Assembly: GCA_037975125.1 (NCBI GenBank)
Contig: CM075860.1
Coordinates: 22,739,274-22,803,273 of the forward strand
Reading direction: 5' to 3'
DNA: 64,000 nt
Origin: Latrodectus hesperus
Lineage: Eukaryota; Arthropoda; Arachnida; Araneae; Theridiidae
The translations under genes were made by a program, and so were the position numbers. Positions 11,389 through 25,232 of this stretch are shown here, piece by piece. Below the pieces are notes generated by a model. The model searched no databases, was not told the origin of the DNA, and saw only the letters and a list, made by a program, of their open reading frames with translations. Within the stretch, counting starts at the first letter, position 1. The number at the start of each line of letters is the position of its first letter.

Positions 11389-13307
11389 GTTCACTATTTA
11401 TCAAGAAACGGCACATGCTCAATCATTGATTGAAAAGAATTATTTAAAAATAGTAAACAAGTATTGGTGGTGAAGCAAATAAATGTTGATTGAATGTAAC
11501 AATTTATGAATAAAATAGAATGAAGATTAATCTAAATAGTCTAAAATTTATAACCTTTGCAAAATAGATGGCTGCGCAAACTGCTGCATCACTATTCTAA
11601 TATTTCAAGTTTAATGATAGGGATGGAATAAAACCCATTCATTAATTAAGTTATTTAATTCGTATTGCTAGGAATACACATTAAATAATTTAATCCGGAT
11701 TACAAGAATCTCATCTTCTCCTTAATTATACGTAAAATTTTCAGTGTCTCAATTTTACTTACGTATAAATTTTAGGGTTACTTTTCGGAAGTCAAACGTC
11801 ATTGTGTCTTTATATTCAATGAAAGCCATATAATTAATGTCATAAGCGCTTATCTTTATGGAAATTTTAAAAAAATGAAATGAATCTTTTTTTAAAAAAA
11901 TGAAATTAAGAAAGGAATTCAGTTAAAATAAATTTAAAAAATCTACCAATGATTAAAACTTCCATCTTATATGCTGTATGCTTTGTATGTTCTTACATTA
12001 GCTATTGTTTAATGACAGGTAATAAAATTGTTTTTAATTTATGTTTTGTTTTCAAATGTAATTATAATGCAGCTTCTTGAAATTATTATATTTATTTGAT
12101 ACTTTTTTTTAAATGTTTCTGTAAATTATTTTACTTCCTGAATTATTTATTGTGTGTTAAAAATATGAAATTCATTAGAAATAAACTATATTTCTGAAAT
12201 TATGTTTCTAAAATTATGTATTTTATTGTTTATTTTATTAACTTAAAATAATTTTTTGATGCTCGGAGCTTTAAAATATTTTACAAAAATCTAGAATTCC
12301 ATGGGATGATTCAAAACTTAAATATAATTATCTTTTGTGCAAAAACAATAATTTTTTGCTAGTTTTATAGTATTATTTTCGATTAAAACTATATGTCAGT
12401 TTACAAAATAAAACGCAGCAATAAATATCATACATAATTTCTTTATTAAATTAAAATGTTTTTTTATATTTTTTCCCAAAATATATGCAGACTGTTTAAA
12501 CCCGCATGATAAAAAATTGAATAAATATAACGATTATAAGTTTTGCTTCAGATTCAAAATGCGGTAATGCGGTTAGGGAATTTGTTATGAAATAAAATTT
12601 ATAAAGTAACAACCTCTTAAATTAAGTGATTTGCTTAATCAAATTAAGGAAACTTTTTAATTAAATTAAGCTACAATTGTTTTTAGTAATGCAATTTAGA
12701 TTATGAATTTTATTTCTATAATAAATAATCAAAAACAGTTTACTTTCTGAAGCACTCTGAGGACAAAGATAATAAAGGTTTATTTGTAAAAATAATATAT
12801 AATAACAAGTATTAATTTGATTAATACTTATATTTATTCTAAACGTGAAAATTCATAAAAAGCATACATCTCGTGTCCTCAATTTCTTAAATTATATATT
12901 TGATAACTGGTATCACAAATAATAATATTTGAGCAATTGGAAAACAATGTGATTTAAAATCTTTCGACATATATTAATTGGTGACTTAAGCACTTATTTA
13001 TATGATAGATTTTTAAACTTTTAAGATTCCAAAAATTAAAATTTAAGTTTCAATTTTTGGAGTATAAAGAAGTAATCAAATTCATTTTTGAAGGAACTGA
13101 ATATTGCTAATTAAAAATCCTTGTAAATTCATAAATTCGAATAAAAAATAAAAATAATTAGCTAAATGTGTTTCATGAAATTAATGTATTATAATATCCA
13201 CATAAAAAGAGGCTAAAATTTATTACAATACAGATTGTGAAACTACTTTATTTTTCTTGATTCCTCAATAGCTTTTTTCAAAATTATTGGAAAAATATTT
13301 TTCTCTT
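11389..13307. other. AT-rich desert
   Basis: No open frame above background, no match to the repeat families of this window and no hairpin of note. Composition is very rich in A and T throughout. Confidence 0.55.
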
Positions 13308-13760
13308 TTATTGCTTTTTTAGAAAAATATTTGGATCAGTTTTATTGTACGGTCACCCTTGGTGCATTCTTTTTTGGCACCAAATTTGGCGAATATTTTT
13401 ACTGGAAACCCAGCAAACTATTATTTTGGCAACCCTATTTGTCATTAATTTCTCATGAATATTTACCGATTTAAATTCATTAATATAAAATTTAATCAAA
13501 AGATTTTGTGATAATTTAACATATCAACTATATTATTTTAGCATTGATGTTCAAAATCTATAAATCTGTGCTTTTTGTTAATTTTATAAAATTAGTAGAG
13601 CATATTGATAGATACCAACAATGTATGAATTATTTGTCACTATTTCAGCCATTTTCTCCCGTCGTTTTTCCCCGATCGAGTTTCCGTCATACGGCCTTGG
13701 CGACTTTTTGAAAATTTTGCCAAGGGTGACCGTACGGTAAAATTTTACCAAATATTTTCA
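13308..13760. mobile_element. Non-autonomous terminal-repeat element, 'cggtcacccttgg' family, copy 1
   Basis: The left end has aaatatttggatcagttt followed by tacggtcacccttgg. The right end gives, on the other strand, aaatatttggtaaaatttt followed by taccgtacggtcaccctt. The inverted ends are thus at least 45 bp and imperfect. The inner core cggtcaccc..gggtgaccg is flanked by TA. No coding sequence lies between. A second copy in opposite orientation is at about 33250-33665. The outer boundaries are approximate, because homology between the copies runs beyond the core repeat. Confidence 0.75.
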
Positions 13761-14968
13761 TAAATTGAATTAGATTTCTTCATTGCAGAATATAAAAACT
13801 ATAAAAATTGTTACTTTTCCATTTTACCTACTTTTGATAATAGCCATAAAGAGAAAGAAAAAAATCGTAAACTATATATATATAATTTTGATTTAGTATA
13901 CCTTAAATTTAAAATAAAATTTTGAGCCAATAAAATCTTCGTATCAAAGTTATGTAATTTTCGCTTCTCCATAAAAAACATGCTATTTCTGAAGAATCAA
14001 AAGCGGGAATATAATGGAAAAAAGTACCTAAAAATTTTAATTAAAAATATTTACATTTTTGTTGTTACTTTTTATAAAAACTAAAATTTAATAATGAGAA
14101 AAAATTTTCATTTACTTACTTAGAAATTAAAAAAAAAGTGTTTCTAGTATAATTAAATGAACTTATTTGATTATTTTGTAAAATTATTTTAAGTATTTAC
14201 CATAAATTAAATTTGAAATTAACAGAAATTTATGGGTTTGCGCTGTTTTTTTTTATTTATTTTGGTTTATATTTCTGACAAAAAATTTATAACAGTGTTA
14301 CATTTATTTATGATCAATATTAAACAGAAAATGAGCACTTAGTGTCACCCGAAATATCTTACTCTGAGTTGTTAGTTTTATTGCAAATTTCATTTTTTCA
14401 AATTGAAATTTTAAAAAAAAATAGTCACAAAAAATGCTTTAGAGGATAATCAGTTTAAGTATTTATTCCCATTTTTCTCTTTAACAATTTATTTAAAATA
14501 CTAATTAGAAATATATTCAACACGTTAAAAATAATTAATTTTTTTTTCTTTTATCAAAAATAATAGTTCTTCGATTATTTTCTATTTTATTATTTTTTCA
14601 AACCCTGTGATACTGCGTTCAGTGCAATAAGTTATTGAGATAAATAAAAGAACATAACTAAAATTAACTGTTAAATATTTAGCGCATTACAGTTTTGTGG
14701 AAAATATTTGAATTTTGAAACTTATGCTCCCTATATTATTTTTGATGAAATGAATCATTTATGCGGAAATATGTTGTAATGATTTAATATATTCTTCATA
14801 AATATAAATCCGAAATATCACATACTTATTCCAAATATTTAATATTTAACTAAAAATTTAAAATTATTTTTCATACATTTATTTTACATAAAAAGCATTG
14901 GTTTGAGATATTAAAAATTGAACTTACTTCCTCTAAATAAACGTCCTATATTGTAAACACACACGCAC
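13761..14968. other. AT-rich desert
   Basis: Nothing recognised apart from A/T runs. Confidence 0.5.
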
Positions 14969-17519
<2,551 letters not shown>

Positions 17520-17704
17520 CTTCTTTTAATATGAAAAACTTTTCAAAAAAAGCTATGGATAAAAGCTTTTCTAAAATATGATGCTTTGATAACTTCTGTG
17601 CAAATCCCTCCTAATTAAGTTTTTTTAAGCAATTACGATAGTTAATACAATTTTCATAGATATAGTGGAGAAAATAGTGGAGCATTTAAATGTTGTTAAG
17701 TATT

Positions 17705-17820
17705 TGGAGGAATTACTGTTGTGTTGGCTGTGCGGGCTCTGGCTGTGTGAATTAAGTCAATAGAGAGCGTCTTTCGTTTGGATCAGAGCACCACGAAGGT
17801 GAAAGTACGACTTTGCCCTT
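17705..17820 (-). mobile_element. SINE, family C, 3' fragment
   Basis: gatcagagcaccacgaaggt and gaattaagtcaatagagagc are the reverse complements of family C tail words. The tRNA-like head is missing. The fragment abuts the family D repeat that begins near 17850. Confidence 0.7.
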
Positions 17821-17849
17821 TCTAAGGTGCCTCGTTAAATCACGGTCAC

Positions 17850-18122
17850 GTTCACATCAAATCACGTTTTGAATCACGGTCAGGTGACGAGGCCACACCT
17901 GAGCTGGCACCCTCCTCTCCAAATCCACGCCACACCAGCAAAGGAATTAGGGCATCACATATCAACGTGGACACGTCCTCAACCCATGGAACTCCAGCAA
18001 CCCAGTGAAGGAGAGTACACCATGATCACCCTCCCAACCACTGCCCGCGGCAAATGATGCTTCACTTTGCTGATCTTACGGGAAGCGGCGTGAAGCTATT
18101 GAGCCACTGGAGCTCACGGGGG
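17850..18122 (-). mobile_element. SINE-like repeat, family D, copy 1
   Basis: It contains gagctggcaccctcctctcc, cgccacaccagc, acgtggacacgtcc, atggaactccagcaa and aaatgatgcttcac, also found in this order at 30425-30680 and 33890-34082. On the minus strand the right end gives ccagtggctcaatagctt, which resembles an A box, so I place the head on the right. The wording matches a repeat I remember as widespread in orb-weaver spiders (memory, not a search). Confidence 0.65.
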
Positions 18123-18956
18123 AATTACTTCATAAATGCATTGGAAGCATAAATGAATGAATAGAATTAGAAACTATTCATAAATGAATAGAATTAGAAA
18201 TGCATCATTATGAGAGCCTAGTTACCCTTTCATGCCAACAAAAATATTCAATGGCTACTTATAGTAAATTTACAGCTAGTCTGCCAGTTATAATCTTGAC
18301 CTAACGGTGGGTCCATCGTGTTTGCTATCGGCGACTGAACTAAATAAAATCTGTTGTGATCCCGATTTCCCCCACATAAAATGATAGCTTTAGGTGTGGC
18401 AGAATAAGTATTTGGCGTTATCTTGTTTTAAAGTTATAAAGACCCAAAGCCACTTTCCTAGGCAACAAACCCACTGGATGCACTCCTAGAAAAAGTGACA
18501 CCACATCTTGGTGCGCTGAAAAGGTATCCCAGCAGTCGGGAATTATTATATTAATATCGCCAAAAATAATGATGAATATTTAACTCTTGTTCCATCTATA
18601 AAAATTCTAGATATCAACTCATTCCTATATTACATTAAGTTATTTGTTTAAAATTAATGATTACAAATATGAAATTAGTAATACAGTTGTGATATAAATC
18701 ATTAACGTTTGTCATTTAAAATTAATATAACTTACATAATTATTTTGCTTGTATTTATATAATTCTGCGAGCCCGGCAGCCTGAAGTTTCATGAAAATTA
18801 CAAAGTTATATCTGTCTATCAGGTCTGTAACTTTAAAATGCGGATTTTTTCCAGTAGATGGCGCACTAAGCCTATAGATGCTGGTGTCATGACCAATATA
18901 TCATTTTGTAGCTGTGACAGCAAGCTTCAAAACGCCATATTATTTTAAACGTTTAA
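18123..18956. other. Stretch without recognised gene; probable left flank of the next mariner
   Basis: Includes a GC-richer patch near 18290-18540 with no long frame. From about 18825 (caggtctgtaactttaaaat) the sequence may already be the 5' end of the mariner relic that follows, but the matching right terminus is not visible. Confidence 0.35.
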
Positions 18957-19600
18957 GTGTTAGCAGCATATTTTATTTCGGTGGTAAACACGTCGAATTT
19001 TAAGCCAAACAAAGAGCATTTGCAGCACGTGCTGATTTTCTTATTCAATCAGAAGAAAAAAGCAACAGAGGCACATCGGATTCTTGTGGAAAGATACGGT
19101 GTACATACTCTATCTGCCGACACTTGTGAACGGTGGTTTAAACGATTTAGAAGTGATGATTTCGATATCAGGGACAAAGAACTTAAAAATCGACCGAAAA
19201 AGTTTGAAGACACCGAGCTGCAAGCGTTATTGGATGAGGACGCCATGCAAATTCAAGAAATATTGGCAGAGCAATTAAATGTTTCTCGTGTAGGCATTTC
19301 GCAACGCTTGAAAGCCAGAAGGTTGGAAAATGGGTGCCACATGAGCTGAACTTTACCACATGAGCACTTTGGCAGCACCTGGATGGGAAATATTACCCCA
19401 CCCACCGTACTCACCGAACCTTGCTCCTTCCGACTATCACCTGTTTTCATCCATCAACCAGTTAGATAGAAGCAACCAACCACGTCAAGACTTCATGGTT
19501 TTGAAGCAAGGACACAGCATAATACTCGCAATTCTTGGGCTGCCATATCAGAGGTATCATTTCACTTGGAGGACATTGCGACCACTGCATATTTAACGTG
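18957..19600 (+). pseudogene. Hsmar1/SETMAR-type mariner transposase, internally deleted
   Basis: From about 18996 the frame reads NFKPNKEHLQHVLIFLF, KKKATEAHRILVERYG and CERWFKRFRSDDFDIRDKE, then PKKFEDTELQALLDEDAMQ and IQEILAEQLNVSRVGISQRL. This is the DNA-binding half of a cecropia-subfamily mariner transposase, the group that gave rise to vertebrate SETMAR. After NGCHMS (stop at 19347) the text jumps to GWEILPHPPYSPNLAPSDYH, the C-terminal catalytic block, in a shifted frame. The region with the first two aspartates is lost. The third (PSD) is present, and the conserved non-catalytic D of SPD has become N. The deletion layout parallels the unrelated mariner at 2963. Confidence 0.88.
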
Positions 19601-19700
19601 CTACAGCAAACTTTCACCAAAACGATTGGTCTTCAACTAACTGGGATTCAAACTCACTGCCTTCCGATAGTAAAAACGGTACCTTAATTGCCGTGGCCCC
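19590..19700 (-). mobile_element. SINE, family F head fragment
   Basis: On the minus strand, tactatcggaaggcagtgag followed by tttgaatcccagttag is a B-box region matching heads at 9870, 60480 and 62700. It abuts the mariner relic. Confidence 0.5.
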
Positions 19701-20126
19701 AGTGTTCGAGAAGTATAAAAACTTTTGTGAAACGAATCGAACTGCGAAAAAATTCAAATAAATCAATGCTTTTCACATCCTGGATTGTTTGGGGCTCCCT
19801 CAGGTGGATGTTTGTGCAAGTTGACTACTGAGGCTCGACTGCGCTAGGGTTCGCGACGTCATGGATCTGAATTTGCAGCCGCGACACCTCTGAAGGATTA
19901 GAAAAAAGAATAACAAATTTAAAAATTGATATTAGCTAATTAAAATATGATATTGAGTTAGTCTTTAAGAACGTTGTAATATTTCTATTCCTTTACATTC
20001 AGAACACAATAAATATTCCTTTATTTGAGAAATAAATATTTATTAACGTGTATACTCCTTTAATTCACTATCTTTTCATGTAAATATAAAAAAATGTCTG
20101 CGTTTCATTAGTTGTAAGGTTTTAAT

Positions 20127-20277
20127 ATTCTTCGTCATTAAATGTTGTTGTTTACTAATGACACTTGGACATGCCAAGCTCGCTATGCTATGCGAGTCTA
20201 CCTTGCCCAGCCCGAGGATAAAACCTCGGACCTGTGTCATGGGACCGTGAAGCGCTGCCACTAAGCCACCGGGCCTC
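20127..20277 (-). mobile_element. SINE, family E: short, tRNA head joined to a family C tail
   Basis: The minus-strand head gcccggtggcttagtggcag has a good A box, and cgaggttttatcctcg is a degenerate B box. The tail cgagcttggcatgtccaagt + gtcattagtaacaacaac is the same as the family C tail. Only about 150 bp separate head and end, so the middle of family C is lacking. Confidence 0.7.
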
Positions 20278-21402
20278 ACTTGGCTTTATTTATAAATCAA
20301 TATATATTTTATATTACCTATAACAGTCTTTTGTGAAAAGTTTCAGCAAACATACGTGAAATTTATTTGATTTCTTTTGTACTTATCGAAATAAGAACTG
20401 TCGTTAGAGTTCCAAAGGCATTGGGGGTTTATATAAATTAAGTAAAATTCGTGAAGAGTACAAAAATTTTAATTACAAACAGCTATCTTTTTAAAAATTT
20501 AAAATTACAACTATATATATTTATTATAAATTCCTTCTCTTCAGGTAAAAATTTGTTAACTTATTCCCATTTCAAATTTCTAACTCGAGGTATAAAGCCT
20601 AAAACACTTTGCCGGAAACTCCCATTAAAGCTGTAGCTCGCAACATTGCCAGATATTTCAAACATGATTGAAATCCAAAATAGTCGTCCGCTCCTCCCAT
20701 TCTCTGACGTATCTACGACGTAAATGACATCATTCCATCGGATGTGTTTTACGCGAGACGCTTTAGTCATCGTGAACGACATCGTGCCCGATGATCGGCG
20801 TATTTGCTCCCACCCTAACTAATTCTACCATCTTTACTATCAGCATACTTATTTCTCAATTTATAATAATATGTTAAGGAAATAAGAATTCGGAATCAGG
20901 AAAAAAGTGCCACAAAGAAATTATAAGAACGACTCGATTCGGTTGTTTATTGCAATAATACTTTTGCTACTATCTTGGCTAATTTATCATAAAGGCCACT
21001 ATCTTCTGTAACATAAATTTTTCTAAAAACATCGAATGAAATTATGAAAATAATTATGATTTTAAAATGTTCAGCGTAAAAGGAGTTAGATTCCAGCCAA
21101 AAAATACAATTATGAATGATACTGTTTATTCTTGAATTTGTAAATTACGTCAACAACATTCCAAAGATAAATAAGATATTATGTGTAACATAATAATTTA
21201 ATAGTAATAAAAAATGTAATTTAATACATAAGCAATAAACTTCAGAATTTTTTTTTACAGAACAGCGGTATTTTATTCATTTAAAAGAAAAGCAAATTTT
21301 AAATTTTAGACCATTTGACTCTAACTTTGTATATTACTCATATAAGAATATACTTTTTAGATATTATGATGCATTTCTATAAAATATTTAATATTGATAG
21401 CT
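20278..21402. other. Stretch without recognised gene
   Basis: AT-rich. A patch at 20630-20815 is richer in GC and CpG (cgtatctacgacgtaaatga) but has no long frame on either strand and no copy elsewhere in the window. Confidence 0.4.
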
Positions 21403-21417
21403 ACCTTTATTAATGAT

Positions 21418-21686
21418 GTTGTTGTTGCCTTGTGCCAGCCAGGCTGGCAACATGGGGTGTGCTTCTCCACTTTTCCAACTGAACCCTATTTTGGTGTGGA
21501 GTCCGACTTCCTCAGTACACACATGCTATAGGTACCCGTTTATAAGGTAGGCAACCATTCATACAAAGAAAGGACAAAGACAGGATAGACAAAGAGAGGA
21601 ACTACATCCATGCCCCAACTGGGATTCGAACCCAGGACCTCCCTATCCGCAGGCAGGCACTCTGTCCACTACACAGAGTAGACGGC
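21418..21686 (-). mobile_element. SINE, family A, 15-bp target duplication
   Basis: All family A words are present in order (minus strand). The perfect direct repeat acctttattaatgat lies at 21403-21417 and 21687-21701, so the insertion is complete and probably young. The B box ggttcgaatcc is intact. Confidence 0.95.
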
Positions 21687-21701
21687 ACCTTTATTAATGA
21701 T

Positions 21702-22584
21702 AAATAACTGTTTTGCTTGAAAAAATGCCTTTTAAATTAAAAGTTTAAGTATTGTGTTATGAAAAGACGCACTGGAATTTTTCAAAAACTCGATTTAGGT
21801 CTGACAATGTAGTCAATCGAATGAAAAGAGGATTTCTCTATCTCTCTCTCTCTTAAAAAACGGTAAACAAATAAAAATGTTTAACAAAAATAAATTTAAA
21901 AAGTATATTCTACCAATGTTGATTTTGCTGATGGATCATAAATTATTTACATAATCGGGAGACAATAATAAACGATAATAAGACGGGGTTTAGATTGCTT
22001 ATTCTCAGAAGCTCCTACCTATGAGATAGCACTTTCGAGCGGATCAACCCTCCAAGGCAAAATGTGTCCCAGTCATTCCAAATGGAATGTTCAAACCCTC
22101 CAAGTTTATCTTGGAAGAAGCCTTCCAGACATTTAAATTAAGTTTCTATGAAGTTAGAGGAAAATTTTGACCTTAAATTGAGAGAGAGAGAATTTCAATT
22201 TAATCAGCATGTAGATATATTTCCAAGCGTAAACATTACGTTGAATATACGATATAAATCTCAATAGATTTCCTAAAATTATTTGCCTATTCATCTTTTA
22301 ATGTAATTTGTAAATCCAGAATATTTATGCATATAATGTTTGCATAAAAATTACTCTGCACTGAAATATTGTCTGTAATCCTCTTATTCACATATATACA
22401 AGATGATTGTTGTGTTTTCTATTCATCAGTTTTAGGAGATCATGCGCTTATAAATGTCAATCATTGTTATTATTAAAGAAAGGGGATATTCTAAAAACAT
22501 TTTTAAGTAAAAGTTAAAATTATGCATGTACACTCAAGCCTATTCTTGTGTGTGGATAGGAACTGCATAAAAGAAAATGCATAA
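21702..22584. other. Stretch without recognised gene
   Basis: AT-rich with a short (CT)n run near 21840 and an (GA)n run near 22185. No feature beyond that. Confidence 0.5.
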
Positions 22585-22599
22585 AAATTCATGGAACAA

Positions 22600-22655
22600 G
22601 TTCAGTATCCCCATACACTTGGCGACGCGGCGCCAAGTGTATGGGGATACTGAAC
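22600..22655. repeat. Perfect subterminal hairpin, 25-bp stem
   Basis: The arm 22600-22624 pairs without mismatch with 22631-22655 around a six-base loop, acgcgg. The outer 20 bp of the left arm are also the terminal repeat of the element, so the left end carries the terminal sequence twice in inverted orientation. Confidence 0.95.
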
Positions 22656-23018
22656 TCGTAGAGCTAGGCGTCGCGTTTATTAAAACGGGAAATTTCACTA
22701 AGTTCGATCGAAAAGTAGGCAGTTCAGAAAATTTTAAAAGGGAAATAAATATAAATAACGGACTTACTTGATATGAAGTTAAGCTGACATGCTGATTGGT
22801 ATATTTATTTCGACATTTTATTCGTTTGTCACCAGTGTCACATTTCAGTAAAAATAATTATCTAATTTTACAAAAAAGTATGCAAAAATACTTTTCTAAA
22901 TATATTTACTATAAATATAAAATTTAAAAAAAGCATGCAAAAACTTATTTTTCAAATATAAACATTTTTGAAAATTTAAAAAAACGTGAATAAAATATAT
23001 TTTAAATATATACACATT

Positions 23019-23087
23019 TTAACCCAGATAGCCTACTGTCCTATATTTAGGACAGTAGAATATAGGACAGTAGGCTTATCTGGGTTA
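23019..23087. repeat. Internal hairpin with 'ggacagtag' triplication
   Basis: ttaacccagatagcctactg on the left pairs with cagtaggcttatctgggtta on the right with one bulged base, and pairing continues through tcctata/tatagga. The loop holds a further ggacagtag copy. Confidence 0.9.
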
Positions 23088-24069
23088 AGTAAATAAAAAT
23101 TAAAAACACGAATACAATAAAAAAGTACATGTAAGCAATAGAATTTAAATAAAATAATTACACCTTCTCCAAATCAAATTTCCATTAAAAAATTAATATT
23201 CGCGAATCATAAATTAATTAATAATTTGTAATCCTGAGCAATAATCCATCACTATTATCTTTATATTTTAGCTAATAGTATTTGTTGATATTTTTCGACA
23301 ACATTTTTTAACATGAGACATTTTTAATTTAAACAATAAATAACGTAATTAAAGCAATAAAAAGATGATAATAAATTAAGAAAACGAAATAAGGAAAAAA
23401 GAATATTTAAAGAGTTTAAGTATATAAAATAAAATATATAATTTAATAAAAAATGTATATTAAAATTAAACCAAATAAAAGTAAATAATATAAAAAAATT
23501 ACGATAATTGGACACTGGAGACAACGAAACACAAGAGCGGGAAATCCACTGATTCCATCAGCAAAAGTAAACGAAATTAAAATGACTAGCAATTAAAACG
23601 TAGAACAATTAGCAAAGAAAGTTCTCGAAGTGAAACTAAAAAAGCTATTGCCACTAAAAAAAGCACATATATAACGTAAAAATTATTTAAAACACGAGAA
23701 AAATGGAATCTGGCAACGAAAAAATAAAAATAGTAACAAAGACTAAATTTGGCAACACTACAATAAAAACAAAAGCTGAAATCGGCAACACTACAACGTA
23801 AACAACGGTTACCAGATTTGGCGAGAAATCAGTGTATGGGGATACTGAACTTGTTCCAAATTCATGAGAGCTCTATAAATAGCTATAAACGTATTTACTT
23901 AGAATTGCTTTTCTTAAAGGAAATGAAATCGGTGTATAGGATACTTTCATACTAAATGGGACTCCCTTTATTGTTTTGACAGTGTCAAATGATCGTGCCC
24001 AGTAAAAGAGACCGACTAGTGTTGAAGCGGCGTGTAATGTGTCAAAACTGCAACAAAAGTATTCAGTAA

Positions 24070-24885
24070 CCACAACGCTTAATCATTCATCAGTATTAAT
24101 GATGAAAGTAAGAATGCAACTTCATGAACAGAGCATTTACATCATAGCAGCAATTACCAGTATGCAGGTGTTAATGGCAAACGTCATCTACATTGGTTTC
24201 AACTCGTAGAACATGGTTGCTTAAAAAGGAGAAAAAAGTGTTGTTGTTATTTATGACAGTTGAACAAGCCAAACTTGCTATGCAGTTGGCTATGCGAATT
24301 TAAATCAGTAAGGTGCACCTTTAGTTTAACCAGATCTCCACGAAGGAGAAAGTACAACTTTGATCTAAGACTCTTCCGATAGATGGCACCACCAGAGGAT
24401 ACACTCCCACAATTTTGACATTGATCTGAAAGGAGGGGAATTCTCCAGACCATTACACCCATGGTAACTGCTCAACGACCCACCACAGGACTTTCAATTC
24501 CTCAGATCTAACGAGCACGTATACCTCATGTACTCGGAGGCTCTTCAGCAGCAGTGGGGAAGAAAGTAATACGGTCTGTTGTACGAATCATCTAGTTTTC
24601 CCTACAACAGGATGGGTGCACGTTTAGAGAAAAGCTGCTCAAGTGTATGATCAGGATTGCCTCTTTCCCACTGTCAAGCATGGGACTATATTAATCATGA
24701 TATGGAAAGCTATATCGTGGTTTTCTGATGGAATTTTTAGAGGAAGGATCAATGGGTTGAAATATAGAGAAATGCTAGCCTTTCGAATCCATAATATGAT
24801 ATAAATTTAGTTTTCTAAAAAAGAAGGTATTTTCCAGGATGATAATACACTGATATGTCCAGCAGATAAGGGACATTTTCGGAAG
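24070..24885 (+). pseudogene. Tc1-like transposase relic, split by a SINE
   Basis: Left of the SINE, LHEQSIYIIAAITSM resembles the helix-turn-helix end of Tc1 transposases. Right of it, in one frame with stops, are VFPTTGWVHV*RKAAQVYDQ, LFPTVKHGT and ISWFSDGIFRGRING, and later KEGIFQDDNTLICPADKGHF. FQDDN holds the second catalytic aspartate. The first (usually in SDESSF) has decayed to NHLVF. The glutamate block is missing. Stops occur at HV*R and NMI*I*F. The SINE occupies about 24240-24545. Confidence 0.75.
24240..24545 (-). mobile_element. SINE, family C, headless copy inside a Tc1 relic
   Basis: Minus-strand family C words run from the tail (gacagttgaacaagccaaac region) to about 24545 (agtacatgaggtatacgtgc). 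The tRNA-like head is absent, typical of 5' truncation in retroposition. Its position between two parts of one transposase dates it after the Tc1 insertion. Confidence 0.8.
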
Positions 24886-24889
24886 TACG

Positions 24890-25232
24890 GAAGTCAATAA
24901 ATTGCGTGCAGCACAGATGCTCAATTTTAGGACTTTATCGCGCCTATATAGAAACAGAAGTCATAAAATTTATTAAAATTCAAAGAATTAAATGGGCTGG
25001 AATTGTTATCAGGAGAAACAGTGAACTTAGAAATTATTTCTTGCCAGGATTAAAGGATCAACAGCTAGGGGCCGACCTAATTTCAGAAGGGTTGGCTGCC
25101 TTGAACAGGACATCAGCACCCTGAAAGTTATAAACTGGAAGACCATGGCCAAAAATGAGCGGCCTGGAGGCATCTTATGCAGAGGACCGGGGATCTCCCG
25201 GGGCTGCCGAGAGACTGAAGAAGAAGAAGAAG
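24890..25232 (+). pseudogene. LINE 3' end (reverse-transcriptase ORF C-terminus) with (GAA)n tail
   Basis: The fragment reads LYRAYIETEVIKFIKIQRIK + WAGIVIRRNSE, and after a frameshift GRPNFRRVGCLEQDISTLK + VINWKTMAKNE. This is the extreme C-terminus of the ORF2 of a non-LTR retrotransposon family that I know from arthropod genomes (IKYIKxxRLKWAGHVxR, RGRPxxRWxD..DLxxLxVxNW). It ends gagactgaagaagaagaagaag, a microsatellite-like tail. A heavily 5'-truncated, dead copy. Confidence 0.8.

Larger units (their letters stand above)
22593..23857. mobile_element. 1265-bp non-autonomous element with 8-bp target duplication and hairpins
   Basis: The first 27 bases (ggaacaagttcagtatcccc...) are the exact reverse complement of the last 27. 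The direct repeat aaattcat flanks both sides (22585-22592 and 23858-23865). An 8-bp duplication points to hAT, P or a related superfamily, not to Tc1/mariner. I cannot choose among them, since the terminal bases do not match the usual hAT CA start. The inside is AT-rich and has no transposase-like frame. A perfect 25-bp-stem hairpin sits at the left end and another hairpin at 23019-23087. A shorter, diverged relative is at about 50175-50425 (shared ggaacaa..tatcccc..ttggcga start and atttggcgagaaat near the end). Confidence 0.85.

Noticed and set aside
22600..22655. Hairpin as a microRNA precursor
   Set aside because: Perfect pairing over 25 bp with a six-base loop and identity to the element ends indicate a transposon structure; no mismatch pattern typical of a microRNA.
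23324..23524. 66-codon Phe/Asn/Tyr-rich hydrophobic frame as a membrane protein
   Set aside because: Composition is what AT-rich DNA gives by chance, and it lies inside the non-coding 1265-bp element.
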